From Anaerolineales bacterium (GTDB lineage: Bacteria; Chloroflexota; Anaerolineae; 4572-78; J111): a stretch of DNA of 64,000 bases. How positions within the stretch are numbered: the stretch's first letter is position 1; each line of letters opens with the position of its first letter. The stretch lies in assembly GCA_015075405.1 (NCBI GenBank), contig JABTUK010000003.1:1-64000 (forward strand). Direction: 5' to 3'. Positions 1-7,808 of this stretch are shown here, one piece after another. A program made the position numbers and the translations under genes. Below the pieces are notes generated by a model. That model did no database searches. It was not told where the DNA came from and worked only from the letters and a program-made list of their open reading frames with translations.

Positions 1-2
1 AC

Positions 3-644
3 GGAGGACGGGGGACGAGGAGCGGCGCGACGATGTTTTTGGTGGACGCGGACAATCCCGGTTTTCGCATCGTGCGTCATGTGCCAACGCTCGATCTGGG
101 TTGGCCCGGCGGGCACGCCGAAGTGGAATTTGAAAATTGCGAGGTGAGCGATGACGCGGTATTGGGCGCGGCGGGCGAAGGATTTGAATACGCGCAGGTG
201 CGTTTGGGGCCCGCGCGTTTGACGCATTGTATGCGTTGGTTGGGCGCGGCGCGGCGCGCGCTGGAATACGCGGTGAAATACGCGCGCGTGCGCGAGTCGT
301 TTGGCAAAACCTTGTCGGAACATCAAGCCGTGCAATTCATGGTCGCCGATTCGGAAATCGAAATGCACGCGGCGCGTTTGATGATTTGGCACGCGGCATG
401 GTTGTTGGACAATGGCGAAAAAGCGCGGCACGAAACGAGCATGGCCAAAGTGTTTGTCGCGGAAACGGTGAATCGCGTGATTGATCGCGCGGTGCAAATT
501 TGCGGCGCGCATGGCATCGCGGAGGATTGGCCCCTCGCCATGTTGTATCGCGAACATCGCGCCTTTCGCATTTACGATGGCCCATCCGAAGTGCATCGGA
601 TGAGCGTAGGGCGGCGCGTATTTCGGCGAATGACGCAAGCGTGA
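3..644 (+). CDS. Acyl-CoA dehydrogenase, C-terminal part (5' truncated by window edge)
   Basis: The frame is open to the left edge, so this is the C-terminal ~214 residues of a longer (~380-400 aa) flavoprotein that oxidises acyl-CoA thioesters. Visible are the end of the middle beta domain (MFLVDADNPGF) and the helical C-terminal domain with the R-SFGK-L-Q motif (RVRESFGKTLSEHQAVQ) and the ending YDGPSEVHR. The Asp in YDGPSEVHR sits where medium-chain enzymes carry the catalytic Glu; ACAD10/11-like members also have Asp there. Codon use is unlike the rest of the window: Ala is mostly GCG and Leu often TTG, whereas neighbours favour GCC and CTG. Family assignment is firm; the substrate is unknown. 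Confidence 0.9.
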   Translation, partial: GGRGTRSGATMFLVDADNPGFRIVRHVPTLDLGWPGGHAEVEFENCEVSDDAVLGAAGEGFEYAQVRLGPARLTHCMRWLGAARRALEYAVKYARVRESFGKTLSEHQAVQFMVADSEIEMHAARLMIWHAAWLLDNGEKARHETSMAKVFVAETVNRVIDRAVQICGAHGIAEDWPLAMLYREHRAFRIYDGPSEVHRMSVGRRVFRRMTQA

Positions 645-647
645 AAA

Positions 648-700
648 GAGAGGTTGGAGGTTGGAGATTGGAGATTGGAGATGGGGGGGGGGGAGGCAGG
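648..700. repeat. Short tandem word repeat (GGAGATT/GGAGGTT type)
   Basis: Directly after the stop codon of the acyl-CoA dehydrogenase there are repeated GGTTGGA/GATTGGA units followed by a run of ten G. The same word type recurs near 52370. The rest of the gap up to 831 is G-rich, with no gene that I can support. Confidence 0.7.
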
Positions 701-831
701 TGAGGGGGTTGAAGTGGGCGAGGGTAGAGTGGTTGGGAGGGCTGCTATCGGCGTGGCTGTGGTGGGAAGCGGTGTGGTTTGGCAGGTAGTTAAATGGACA
801 GAGAGGAGGATGAGTAATAAAGAGCGCAAAA

Positions 832-1320
832 TCACTCGTGGTTCTCCAGACCCTCGAGGAAATTAGCAAAAGCCAATAATTCTGTACGAGTCTGCAACCA
901 TATTGAGGGTAAATTTGCAACCAGGTATTCCATGCGGGCAGGATTTAGCTGGATAGCATAGATATTGCGCACTCTATGCCGAAACTTGCGATACTCATCT
1001 AAATTTTGACTGGCCTCTGTGCTTAAAACTGCTGGCCGCACCGCAGGTAATTCCATCGTCATCTGGCGTAACAATTCAGTATGCCAAGTTTCTCCACCAA
1101 GAGTTCCGCCATCCATTTCCAGGGCAATCAATTCCATGGTTCGTTCCAGGCCGTTATAGAAACTATGCAAATTGAGAGCAACCGAATTAAGAAAAGCGTC
1201 TTGGTCCGCACCCGACGTTTTGGCTCGTTGCCAATGCCGGTCAATGGCCGCAGTAGTTTGCTCCAAAGCATCTATTTCCAGGCGAATCCGTTGGGCAAGC
1301 GCTTTCTGGCGGAGCGTCAT
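832..1320 (-). CDS. HepT-like ribonuclease toxin domain protein
   Basis: An all-helical 162-aa protein that fits the larger HepT-like family, the toxin/RNase partner of MNT-domain antitoxins (type VII toxin-antitoxin). The segment around residues 100-110 reads FRHRVRNIY, which aligns with the RX4-6HXY active-site motif, except that Asn stands at the usual His position. I recall RN-x-Y variants being common in this subfamily, so this may be normal for it. The start overlaps the end of the upstream nucleotidyltransferase by 4 bp (1317-1320), so the two are translationally coupled with the antitoxin first. Function is inferred from motif and gene order. Confidence 0.75.
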   Translation of the reverse strand: MTLRQKALAQRIRLEIDALEQTTAAIDRHWQRAKTSGADQDAFLNSVALNLHSFYNGLERTMELIALEMDGGTLGGETWHTELLRQMTMELPAVRPAVLSTEASQNLDEYRKFRHRVRNIYAIQLNPARMEYLVANLPSIWLQTRTELLAFANFLEGLENHE

Positions 1321-1700
1321 AGCTCAATTCCTTCCTGTTCAAGAACTAAATGTAAGCTTGGTGAAGCCGTTTCGATATCTACCAAATCTATTTCAAATTC
1401 ACCCCCCAGTTTGTCCAGAGCACTCCAGGCTCGCCAAAAGTCCTGGCTCTTTACGCCTGTTACAACCAAATCAATATCTGAACGCCGATGGAAAAAATCG
1501 CCGCGCGCTAATGATCCAAAAAGGATCACCTGCTTGGCCTGAAAGTCTGTTCGGAGAAGCCTGGCTGCCTGTTGAGCCAAAGACAATGCGCGTTGCCTTC
1601 GTTGTATCTGTTCCTGGCGTTCCTGCTCTTCTCGCCGTTGGGCTGTGGTTCGATATACAGCCATTTCTTCATCTGTTACTTGAGCGGCTGTTTTAGCCAT
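1317..1700 (-). CDS. MNT-domain nucleotidyltransferase antitoxin (MntA-like)
   Basis: This 127-aa minimal nucleotidyltransferase has the signature GSLARGDFFHRRSDIDLV (about residues 62-79), giving the GSxxRG helix and the DxD metal-binding pair. Residues 10-50 form a charged, probably helical N-terminal extension. In characterised MntA/HepT pairs the antitoxin adds AMP to a Tyr of the toxin motif and inactivates it; Tyr of FRHRVRNIY in the downstream gene would be the target. It overlaps that gene by 4 bp, so both should be co-expressed. The 156 bp upstream of the start (1701-1856) hold no other gene and probably the promoter. Confidence 0.85.
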   Translation of the reverse strand: MAKTAAQVTDEEMAVYRTTAQRREEQERQEQIQRRQRALSLAQQAARLLRTDFQAKQVILFGSLARGDFFHRRSDIDLVVTGVKSQDFWRAWSALDKLGGEFEIDLVDIETASPSLHLVLEQEGIEL

Positions 1701-1856
1701 AATTTTTCTCTTTGCCTGGCTTCACTTTAGAGAGATGTTCAAGATTGGGTATTTGGATGAAATCTTATCTGAATAAGTTCTAGAAAACAAATTCTAAATC
1801 CGAGTAGTTTTTGCATCAATTTATCAGTAGACGAGCGCCCAATCACTCGTAACCGG

Positions 1857-3008
1857 TTAGAGGTGCTTTATATGCTCAATCGCCTGCTGCCCGATAATTT
1901 CCAGGGCCGTATCGCCCGAAGGCGGCTGCATCAGCCCGGCCCGAACATCGCGGAAGTAACGTTCCAGCGGCAGCGATTTGGTCAAGCTCAGGCCGCCGGC
2001 AATCCGCAGGGCTTGATCGGTGACGGTGTTAGCGGTTTCGGTGATGAGGTGCTTGACCGCCACAATACGCGGGTAAAGGGCGCGCCGGTTCTCGGCCTCG
2101 CCGGTCCACTGCCCGGCCACCTCGAACATGAGCGCCTGGGCCGCCTGCAAAGCCAGGTCAATTTCGCCAATCTGGCGCTGAATTTTGGGCAGGGTGGCAA
2201 TCGGCTTGCCCAGGGCCGTCGGCACTCGTTCCAGGGCGAATTGGATGACCGTATTCCGCGACGCCAGGGCTGTCCCCAGATAAACGGCGGACATGATCAT
2301 GGGAAACCAGGCGCTGGGCGCCGCCTGAGCGGGCGTCACTCCTCGCTGGAGCAAGTGATGGCCCGGCACGACTACATCTTTAAAGTAAACGTCGTGGCTG
2401 TCGCTGGCCCGCAGGCTGAGCGAGTCGCCCCAGGTCTCCACCCACTCGACGCCAGGACTGTCTTGCCGGACCAACAACCAGGCCGGATCGTTCTCAAGCC
2501 GGGCGCTGACGATCATGTGGGTCAGATGTTTGCCGCCGGTGGTCCAGGTTTTGTGGCCGTTGATGACCCAGCCCGATCCATCGGGCGTGGCTGCGGCGGT
2601 GGTAGCGGGCAGGCCGCCCCGCGACGGGCTGCCCAGCAGCGGCTCGCTGGCGACATTGTTGAACAACCCACCGTTGACCGCCTCCTGGCACAGCCAGGCA
2701 AAGGTATCCTCGGACCAGGGCCGGATTTCGCGGGCGTGGCCGAACAGGTGTAACTGCATCCCGGCGACCATGGCTGTAGCCCCGCTCCCTTGCGCCAGTT
2801 CCAACTGCGCGGCCAAACAATCCCGCAGCGACAACCCCGCCCCGCCGTACTCCTGGGGAATGCTCAGGCCCAGGTAGCCGGAATCTTTCAACGCCTGGAC
2901 ATCTTCCGCCGGCAGCCGGGCCAGCCGGTCGGCCTCGTCGGCGCGGGCGGCGAAGTCGCGGGCCAGGGTTTGGGCGAGTTCGAGAGTAGAGATTGGATTA
3001 ATGAGCAT
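1857..3008 (-). CDS. Acyl-CoA dehydrogenase family flavoprotein
   Basis: A full-length 383-aa ACAD-fold protein: N-terminal helical domain (LKDSGYLGLSIPQEYGGAGLSLRDC, about 41-65), middle beta domain with the FAD-contact segment (NGHKTWTTGGKHLTHMIVSA, about 152-171) and a C-terminal helical domain ending LEIIGQQAIEHIKHL. No clear catalytic Glu of the YEGT type is visible near the end (PSGDTALEIIG), so it may belong to the ACAD-like monooxygenase/desulfurisation group (DszC/SfnB-like) rather than to a classical beta-oxidation enzyme; that part is inference. It stands alone, followed by the MntA/HepT pair. Confidence 0.85.
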   Translation of the reverse strand: MLINPISTLELAQTLARDFAARADEADRLARLPAEDVQALKDSGYLGLSIPQEYGGAGLSLRDCLAAQLELAQGSGATAMVAGMQLHLFGHAREIRPWSEDTFAWLCQEAVNGGLFNNVASEPLLGSPSRGGLPATTAAATPDGSGWVINGHKTWTTGGKHLTHMIVSARLENDPAWLLVRQDSPGVEWVETWGDSLSLRASDSHDVYFKDVVVPGHHLLQRGVTPAQAAPSAWFPMIMSAVYLGTALASRNTVIQFALERVPTALGKPIATLPKIQRQIGEIDLALQAAQALMFEVAGQWTGEAENRRALYPRIVAVKHLITETANTVTDQALRIAGGLSLTKSLPLERYFRDVRAGLMQPPSGDTALEIIGQQAIEHIKHL

Positions 3009-3092
3009 AACTCTGTATGAAAGCGAATGCGTTCGGACACCGTTTCATCTGACTTGCCCGCCCCGGCATGAATGCCAGGTCTTGTGAACAAC

Positions 3093-3162
3093 GCCGGGTC
3101 AACCCGGCTTTAGCCCGATTCATCGGGCGCTGTTGTATAGTCCGGCGACTTCATCGCCGGAC
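3093..3162. repeat. REP-like cluster of three short palindromes
   Basis: Three adjacent perfect hairpins: GCCGGGT-ca-ACCCGGC (3093-3108), GCCCGAT-TC-ATCGGGC (3113-3128) and GTCCGGCGA-cttca-TCGCCGGAC (3140-3162). They look like a REP/BIME-type intergenic repeat. The rest of 3009-3315 has no gene I can support. Confidence 0.7.
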
Positions 3163-3315
3163 GAGCGCTGCTGGCAGGGGCGCCTCTGGGATTTCCGAAC
3201 GTTCTCTGAAATGTAAAACTTGAAAACGTTTCACGTCTCCCCCATAAAATTTAGCGCCGCTAATCATAGCACGGTTCAATGTATTTACCAAGATGTTGTC
3301 TTGTGGTAGAATTGA

Positions 3316-3386
3316 GTAGGGGCGAGGCAGGTCGAAGCATGGATTGTTTGCGCCGAGAATACCTATTCGACCTGCCTCGCCTCTAC
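3316..3386. repeat. 21-bp inverted repeat hairpin abutting the insertion sequence
   Basis: The left arm 3316-3336 and right arm 3366-3386 are reverse complements over 21 bp with one mismatch, separated by 29 bp. The arms carry the GGCGAGGCAGG word of the genome's short tandem repeats. The right arm runs straight into the left end of the IS element. Confidence 0.8.
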
Positions 3387-3387
3387 T

Positions 3388-4482
3388 AGAGTCAATTCAC
3401 AATAAGAGAGGTTATGATAAAATAGGTGTTTCACTGTTAATGGCAGGGAGGAACACCTATGAAAATTACCGAAGAAACACATCGGGCAGATCCCAGTAGG
3501 CTTCCCTTGTTAATGGGACTACCCGCCGACTGCTTTTGGGAACTGATCGAAGCGGTCAAAACCGCCTATCCGAGCTATGAACAGCAGCGCCATGAACGGC
3601 CCGGTGGCAAACGAGCGGTCGGTGGAGGGCGGAAATGTGATTTACCCTTGGTCATTCGAGTGGCGCTGGTCCTGACTTATCTGCGCTTGCACGTCATCCA
3701 AACGCTGGTGGCTAAATTCTTTGGGGCCAGCCAATCAGATGTGTCCCGCGAGTTGCGGCGTTTAGGATCGTTACTCAAACAAGTGTTACCCTGCCCGGAG
3801 GTGTGGGAGTTGGTCGAAAGCGAACAACCCTTGAGCGCAGAACAACAGTTGAAACTGAGGGATTTAGCCGATGGTCAGGTCTTGATTGATGCCACTGAGC
3901 AACAAGTCTATCGCTCCAAAGACAGCGCCACCCGCAAAGCCGATTACTCGGGAAAAAAAACAGTTTACCCGCAAAACTCAATTTGTGACCGATGGCGACC
4001 ATCACATCAAAGCCATTAGCCAGCACGTGCCGGGGGTCAAAAGCGACAAAAAACTGAGAGATGAGACCAAAATCGTGGGCCGTTTGCCGGATGAGTGTCA
4101 CGGCAAAGCCGATAAAGGCTACCAGGGCTTGGCCCACCAGGTGGCGCTGGTCACCCTGCTCAATCCTGAAACGGCTGAGCTAACCCAAATCCCTCGTTTG
4201 ACCTTGGAGACCCCCTTTAAGAAGCCAAAAGGGGGCGAGTTGACCCAGGAGCAGGTTGAATTCAACCACTCGTTGAATTCCATTCGGGTTCGCATTGAAC
4301 ATTGTATCGGCTGGGTCAAGAACTGGAAGATTATCGGCTCTCGCTTTGGCTGTGCCCGGCAAATTTATACGCCCCTGAGGCAAATCGTGGCTGGCTTAGT
4401 CAACTGGCAAACTCAACGCTGGCAGCAGGCTAAAGCTCAGATGACCACTTAATTTACCCGTTTTTTATTGTGCATAGACTCT
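3388..4482 (+). mobile_element. IS5-type insertion sequence, about 1.1 kb
   Basis: The ends carry imperfect terminal inverted repeats. The left end begins AGAGTC, then 4 bp, then CACAATAA (3388-3405); the right end, read in reverse complement, begins AGAGTC, 4 bp, CACAATAA (4465-4482). Between them is one transposase interrupted by a frameshift. The flanking target duplication is unclear. A 9-bp match TCTTGTGGT lies at 3299-3307 and 4480-4488, but it overlaps the right IR and would place the 3316-3386 hairpin inside the element. Confidence 0.8.
3459..4452 (+). CDS. IS5-family DDE transposase (DDE_Tnp_4), frameshifted at an A8 run
   Basis: Two overlapping frames together make a ~330-aa transposase. 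Frame 1 (3459 to about 3959) encodes the N-terminal HTH region (VALVLTYLRLHVIQTLVAKF; SQSDVSRELRRLGSLL) and the first catalytic Asp (LIDATEQQVYR). The +1 frame from about 3961 to 4452 carries FVTDGDHHIKA, ADKGYQG and the catalytic Glu (RVRIEHCIGWVKNW). The switch falls at eight A residues (3953-3960). Loss of one A gives the expected SGKKQFTRKTQ join, so transcriptional slippage or programmed frameshifting could restore the product. A real inactivating insertion or a sequencing error is equally possible. The start ATG follows GGGAGGAACACCT. Confidence 0.85.
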
Positions 4483-4521
4483 TGTGGTGGGCATTACAAT
4501 TGGTGGGCTTTTGGGAAGTTA

Positions 4522-4677
4522 TCAAGTGAGGAAAAACCACACATATAAAGCAGCGAGGGCCACCTCGACGATCAGGCAGGCAATAATTCGGCTACGCCAT
4601 TGTTTTTCGTTTTTAGTACGCAGGTGATAGCCTAACTGGGTAATAAATTGGGTCATAGGAGTTTTTGAAACTTTCAT
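4522..4677 (-). CDS. Predicted 51-aa single-pass membrane microprotein
   Basis: A small minus-strand frame reads MKVSKTPMTQFITQLGYHLR at its start, continues with a basic stretch (TKNEKQWRSR) and ends in a hydrophobic helix of about 20 residues (from IIACLIVEV to the C-terminus WFFLT). It has AGGA five bases before the ATG. The pattern of a charged N-terminus and a terminal TM helix is what real small membrane proteins look like, but there is no homology support here. It lies just right of the IS element and downstream of the subtilase gene. Confidence 0.4.
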   Translation of the reverse strand: MKVSKTPMTQFITQLGYHLRTKNEKQWRSRIIACLIVEVALAALYVWFFLT

Positions 4678-4791
4678 TGCATCCTGAGTTTATCAAGGGG
4701 TACCCTTATTGTACTCCCAACGCCGGGAGGTTGTCAAAACAATTAAACCACGGGGAGTATTTTACTTTAGAAGCGACTTTAGTTTTTTGGA

Positions 4792-4837
4792 GCGCTGAAA
4801 TCGCTGATGAGACCATCAAACTTAGCGATTTCAGCGC
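4792..4837. terminator. Strong hairpin downstream of the subtilase gene
   Basis: Perfect 14-bp arms (4792-4805 and 4824-4837; GCGCTGAAATCGCT and its complement) with an 18-nt loop, about 50 bp beyond the stop of the subtilase gene. There is no long T run, so it may act as an mRNA 3' end stabiliser rather than a classical terminator. Confidence 0.55.
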
Positions 4838-4883
4838 AATCATTCTTTTCAGCGATACAAACCTGCCCCAAAACTGCCCTCAA

Positions 4884-6764
4884 CTACGGACTCCCTCCCT
4901 CCCAATTCGCCACCGGCCCGCGCAGATTGTAGTTGCTGGCGGCGATGGTCAAATCAAAAATGTCCACAATCCCGTCGGCGTTGACATCGGCGGCAGGGTT
5001 GTCGCTGCGGTAATGGATGGCCATAAAGGCCAGGTCCAGAATGTTGATGACCGCATCCTGCACCACATCACCGCCGGGGAGGGTCAGGGTACCGAGTTCG
5101 CCCTGCGGCGCGTCTTTTTGCCCGATGAGATAGGCCGGCTGGACGGCTTGTAGACAGAGAAACGCCTGCCCGGAGGAGGGGGTGATCTCGAAACGGCCTG
5201 CGGCATTGGTGACGGTGGCCGGTTCCCCCGTGACCGAGGACGCGCAGGGCGTGTTGCTCAGATAAATGCCGGTACCGCTGTGGTCGGTGCGGCCTTGCAG
5301 CAGCACCGTGCCCGAAAGCGGCGTCACCTGCCCGATGACCACCCGTGTGACCGCCGCCAGCGCATCCAGCCGGGGGGTGACTCGCCCGTTGCGGCTGTCG
5401 GTGACAGGTCGGCCCGTTTCTTCCAAAATCGTCTCTATTTCGGCCACCGTGAGATTGGGATTGGCTTGTAATAACAAAGCCGCTGCCGCCGCCGCATGCG
5501 GGGTAGACATCGAGGTGCCGGATTTGGTGGCTTCGCCGCCGCCCAAACCGGTCGAGCGGATCAGCACGCCGGGGGCCAGCAAATCCAATTCCGGGCTGCT
5601 GTTGCTGGAACAGGCCACCTGGTCGGCCACAATGTTCTGGTCGGTGCAGGTCGGCCAGCCCAAACTAGCTAAGGGACTGTCATACACATTGCCCACCGCC
5701 ACCACGCCCGACACACAGGCGGGGGCCATCAGCGCGTCAGCTTGACCACTGTTGCCCGCCGCCGCAAAAATGGTGATCCCCGCCTGGCGAGCGGCGGCCA
5801 CCGCCGCCGCATAAAGCGTAGTGTTGGCGTCGGCCCCGTCGCAGACTCCCACATAGCTGCCGCCGCCCAGGCTCAGGTTGATGACCTTAACGTTCAGGCT
5901 GGACTGGTTGGCCACCACCCAATCCAGCCCGGCCAGCACATCCGAGGTAAAGCCGGACCCGTTTGGCCCCAGCACCCGCACGGCTACAATTTCGGCAGCG
6001 GGGGCAATGCCCGGCGGACTGGTCTGGCCCCGCCCGGTAATAATCCCGGCCACGTGGGTCCCGTGCCCGTTTTGGTCCTGGGCGCTGTCGCTCTCCACAC
6101 TGCTGTCGGGCAGGCAGCCGCCGTTACGATTGAAGCAGTGCTGGCTGACCAGGCTTGGCGCCAGGTCAACGTGGGCTGTGTCCACGCCGGTATCCAGCAC
6201 CGCCACCCGCACCCCGGCCCCATTCAAGCCAAAATCCCGCCAGACCGCGTCCGCGCCGATGAGTCCGGCGTTGGGGGTGACGTCGGCAATTTCAACCGGC
6301 AAATCCAGGGCAATGGCGGCTACTTCGGGCTGCCGGCGCAGGGCTTCCAGGCCGGCGGGGGTGACTTCGCCCACCAGACCGGGTAAAGTCTGGTAGGTTT
6401 GAATAAGGCTGAAATCGGCGGGGGACAGCGCCTGCGCTACGCTTTCCTGGCTGCGGGCAATTTGACCGGCCTGGGCTGCGCCGGCCTCAACCGGGCGCAA
6501 AACCACAATCACGCGGGCGGTGGGTTGGGCAGCGAAAGCGGCTTCGACATCCGTGGGGGATTGAGCCAGGGCGGCCTGACCGGGCCAGGCCAGCCACAGC
6601 AAACAGAGTAGTAAATAAAAAACTTTTTGTAACTGCCCAGCCGTAGCAATGTTAAAGGCTAAGGCTAAGGCTGAGGCTAAGCCTGATCTTACACCCTTAG
6701 CCTTAGACTCAGCCTTAGCCTTGAGTGGGTGAGTAGTAACAATTTTTTGATAAATAGTCTTCAT
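4884..6764 (-). CDS. Secreted subtilisin-like serine protease with C-terminal dockerin
   Basis: This 626-aa S8 protease has a hydrophobic export segment at about 48-66, an I9-type propeptide (about 84-160) and a catalytic domain with Asp191 (VAVLDTGVD), His234 (NGHGTHVAG), oxyanion Asn338 (AAAGNSG) and Ser418 (GTSMSTPHAAA). It continues into a small carboxypeptidase-regulatory-like domain starting LLQGRTDHSG (about 488-562) and a dockerin (about 563-612) with repeats GDVVQDAVINILDL and ADVNADGIVDIFDL. Loop 1 of the dockerin lacks the usual Asn/Asp at position 3. Residues about 13-35 (LKAKAESKAKG...) are encoded by a GGCTAAGGCTGA-type tandem repeat that extends the region before the signal. 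GAGGGG lies 8 bases before the ATG, and the start is 2 bp after the stop of the upstream cohesin gene, so the two are co-transcribed. Confidence 0.93.
   Translation of the reverse strand: MKTIYQKIVTTHPLKAKAESKAKGVRSGLASALALAFNIATAGQLQKVFYLLLCLLWLAWPGQAALAQSPTDVEAAFAAQPTARVIVVLRPVEAGAAQAGQIARSQESVAQALSPADFSLIQTYQTLPGLVGEVTPAGLEALRRQPEVAAIALDLPVEIADVTPNAGLIGADAVWRDFGLNGAGVRVAVLDTGVDTAHVDLAPSLVSQHCFNRNGGCLPDSSVESDSAQDQNGHGTHVAGIITGRGQTSPPGIAPAAEIVAVRVLGPNGSGFTSDVLAGLDWVVANQSSLNVKVINLSLGGGSYVGVCDGADANTTLYAAAVAAARQAGITIFAAAGNSGQADALMAPACVSGVVAVGNVYDSPLASLGWPTCTDQNIVADQVACSSNSSPELDLLAPGVLIRSTGLGGGEATKSGTSMSTPHAAAAAALLLQANPNLTVAEIETILEETGRPVTDSRNGRVTPRLDALAAVTRVVIGQVTPLSGTVLLQGRTDHSGTGIYLSNTPCASSVTGEPATVTNAAGRFEITPSSGQAFLCLQAVQPAYLIGQKDAPQGELGTLTLPGGDVVQDAVINILDLAFMAIHYRSDNPAADVNADGIVDIFDLTIAASNYNLRGPVANWEGGSP
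6655..6732. repeat. GGCTAAGGCTGA-type word repeat inside the subtilase gene
   Basis: Tandem GGCTAA/GGCTGA words and their complement (CCTTAGCCTTAG) form an inverted repeat within codons 11-37 of the protease gene. The same words occur at 38095, 48465, 53306, 62105 and 62217. Confidence 0.8.
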
Positions 6765-6766
6765 CT

Positions 6767-7705
6767 TTAAATCCCCTCGGTCAAGGTATCAAGCTGTTGC
6801 AGTTCGGTCCGGGCCTGGGTATTGTCAGGCTCCAGCGCCAGCGCCCGCTGAAAACAGATGCGTTTTTCGGTTGGCTGCTGGGCGGCCAACCCCTTGCCCA
6901 GCCAGGCGGCGGCGTTGGCCGGGTCCAGTTCGATGGCCTGGCTGAAGCGCTCATAAGCCTGAGCCAGATCGCGCTGCTGCATGGCCCGGTAGGCTTGCTC
7001 GGTGAGCAGGGCGGCGGTGCGGGTAGGCGAAGGGGCTACGCCGGGCATCGGTCGTAGCGGGGGGAAAATGGTGGGCGTTTCTTCTTTGGGCAGTAGCCGG
7101 AGTAAGAACAGCGTCACCCCCACCAGTCCCAAAACCCCGGCGATGGCCCAACCCCAGCCGAAAGGTGAAAACGTCGCCGGTTGAGGCTGGGCCACAGCGG
7201 CCAGGGTCAAATCGGTTGTGGCCACCGGAATGGCGGTGAGTTGAGAGGAGACAAATTTAGCCTCAGTCACTTCAACCTTGAGCGGGCCTGGACCAATCAC
7301 TTCAAAAGCTACCGTCGCCAAAACACCAGCCTTGTTAATCGGCAGGGCCGGTTTGAGCAGGGTAAACACAAAGTCAACCATGCCCGTCTGAGCGTCGGCC
7401 CGGTTGAGCGCCACAAAACGGTCGTCAAAAGCCAGCAGCGGGCCGGGGGCAATTTGGACTCCTTCCAGGCGGGGGTCCTCATCACGGACCTTCAATTGAC
7501 TGGGATCATAGCGGAGCTGAATTTCGGCCCCATACAGATTGGTTACGTTTTCAAGCTGCACCGTCACCACCAGCAGCCGGTCATCTTGCAGCGGCAAATT
7601 ACGCAAAATAAGCCGGAGCGGTTCCTCAGCCCGGACAGGCTGAGCGAACAACAGGGGCAGCAGAACCAGCCACAGCCCCAGGATTGATTTGAAAGAAAAG
7701 GTCAT
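6767..7705 (-). CDS. Membrane-anchored cohesin protein with C-terminal TPR domain
   Basis: This 312-aa protein has a signal peptide (about 1-26), one cohesin domain (about 28-160, with LENVTNLYGAEIQLRYDPSQ and VDFVFTLLKP strands), a transmembrane helix (about 185-207, WGWAIAGVLGLVGVTLFLLRLL) and a TPR region (about 230-305, AYERFSQAIELDPANAAAWLGKGLA). The expected topology puts the cohesin outside and the TPRs inside, so it could serve as the cell-surface receptor for dockerin-bearing proteins and pass occupancy to cytoplasmic partners; this is inference. I chose ATG 7705 because AAAGGA lies 5 bases upstream. An in-frame ATG at 7726 would read through that ribosome-binding site. Confidence 0.88.
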   Translation of the reverse strand: MTFSFKSILGLWLVLLPLLFAQPVRAEEPLRLILRNLPLQDDRLLVVTVQLENVTNLYGAEIQLRYDPSQLKVRDEDPRLEGVQIAPGPLLAFDDRFVALNRADAQTGMVDFVFTLLKPALPINKAGVLATVAFEVIGPGPLKVEVTEAKFVSSQLTAIPVATTDLTLAAVAQPQPATFSPFGWGWAIAGVLGLVGVTLFLLRLLPKEETPTIFPPLRPMPGVAPSPTRTAALLTEQAYRAMQQRDLAQAYERFSQAIELDPANAAAWLGKGLAAQQPTEKRICFQRALALEPDNTQARTELQQLDTLTEGI

Positions 7706-7739
7706 AAAAATCCTTTGTCGAAACAAAGTTTCTTGGGCA

Positions 7740-7808
7740 ATCTAGTTCCCAAACAGAGTTTGGGAACTAGATTCATTAATCATTCACAATTCACTATTCA
7801 CCATTCAC
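7740..7808. repeat. Perfect 15-bp hairpin plus TTCACCA/TTCACAA word repeat
   Basis: 7740-7772 is a perfect palindrome with 15-bp arms (ATCTAGTTCCCAAAC) and a 3-nt loop. It is followed by CATTCACAATTCAC-type words that run into the end of the next minus-strand gene and encode its last residues (VNGE). The same words recur at 63848-63937. Confidence 0.8.

Noticed and set aside
1863..2753. 296-codon plus-strand open frame
   Set aside because: It lies fully inside the minus-strand acyl-CoA dehydrogenase gene and its translation has no recognisable domain; it is a GC-rich antisense shadow.
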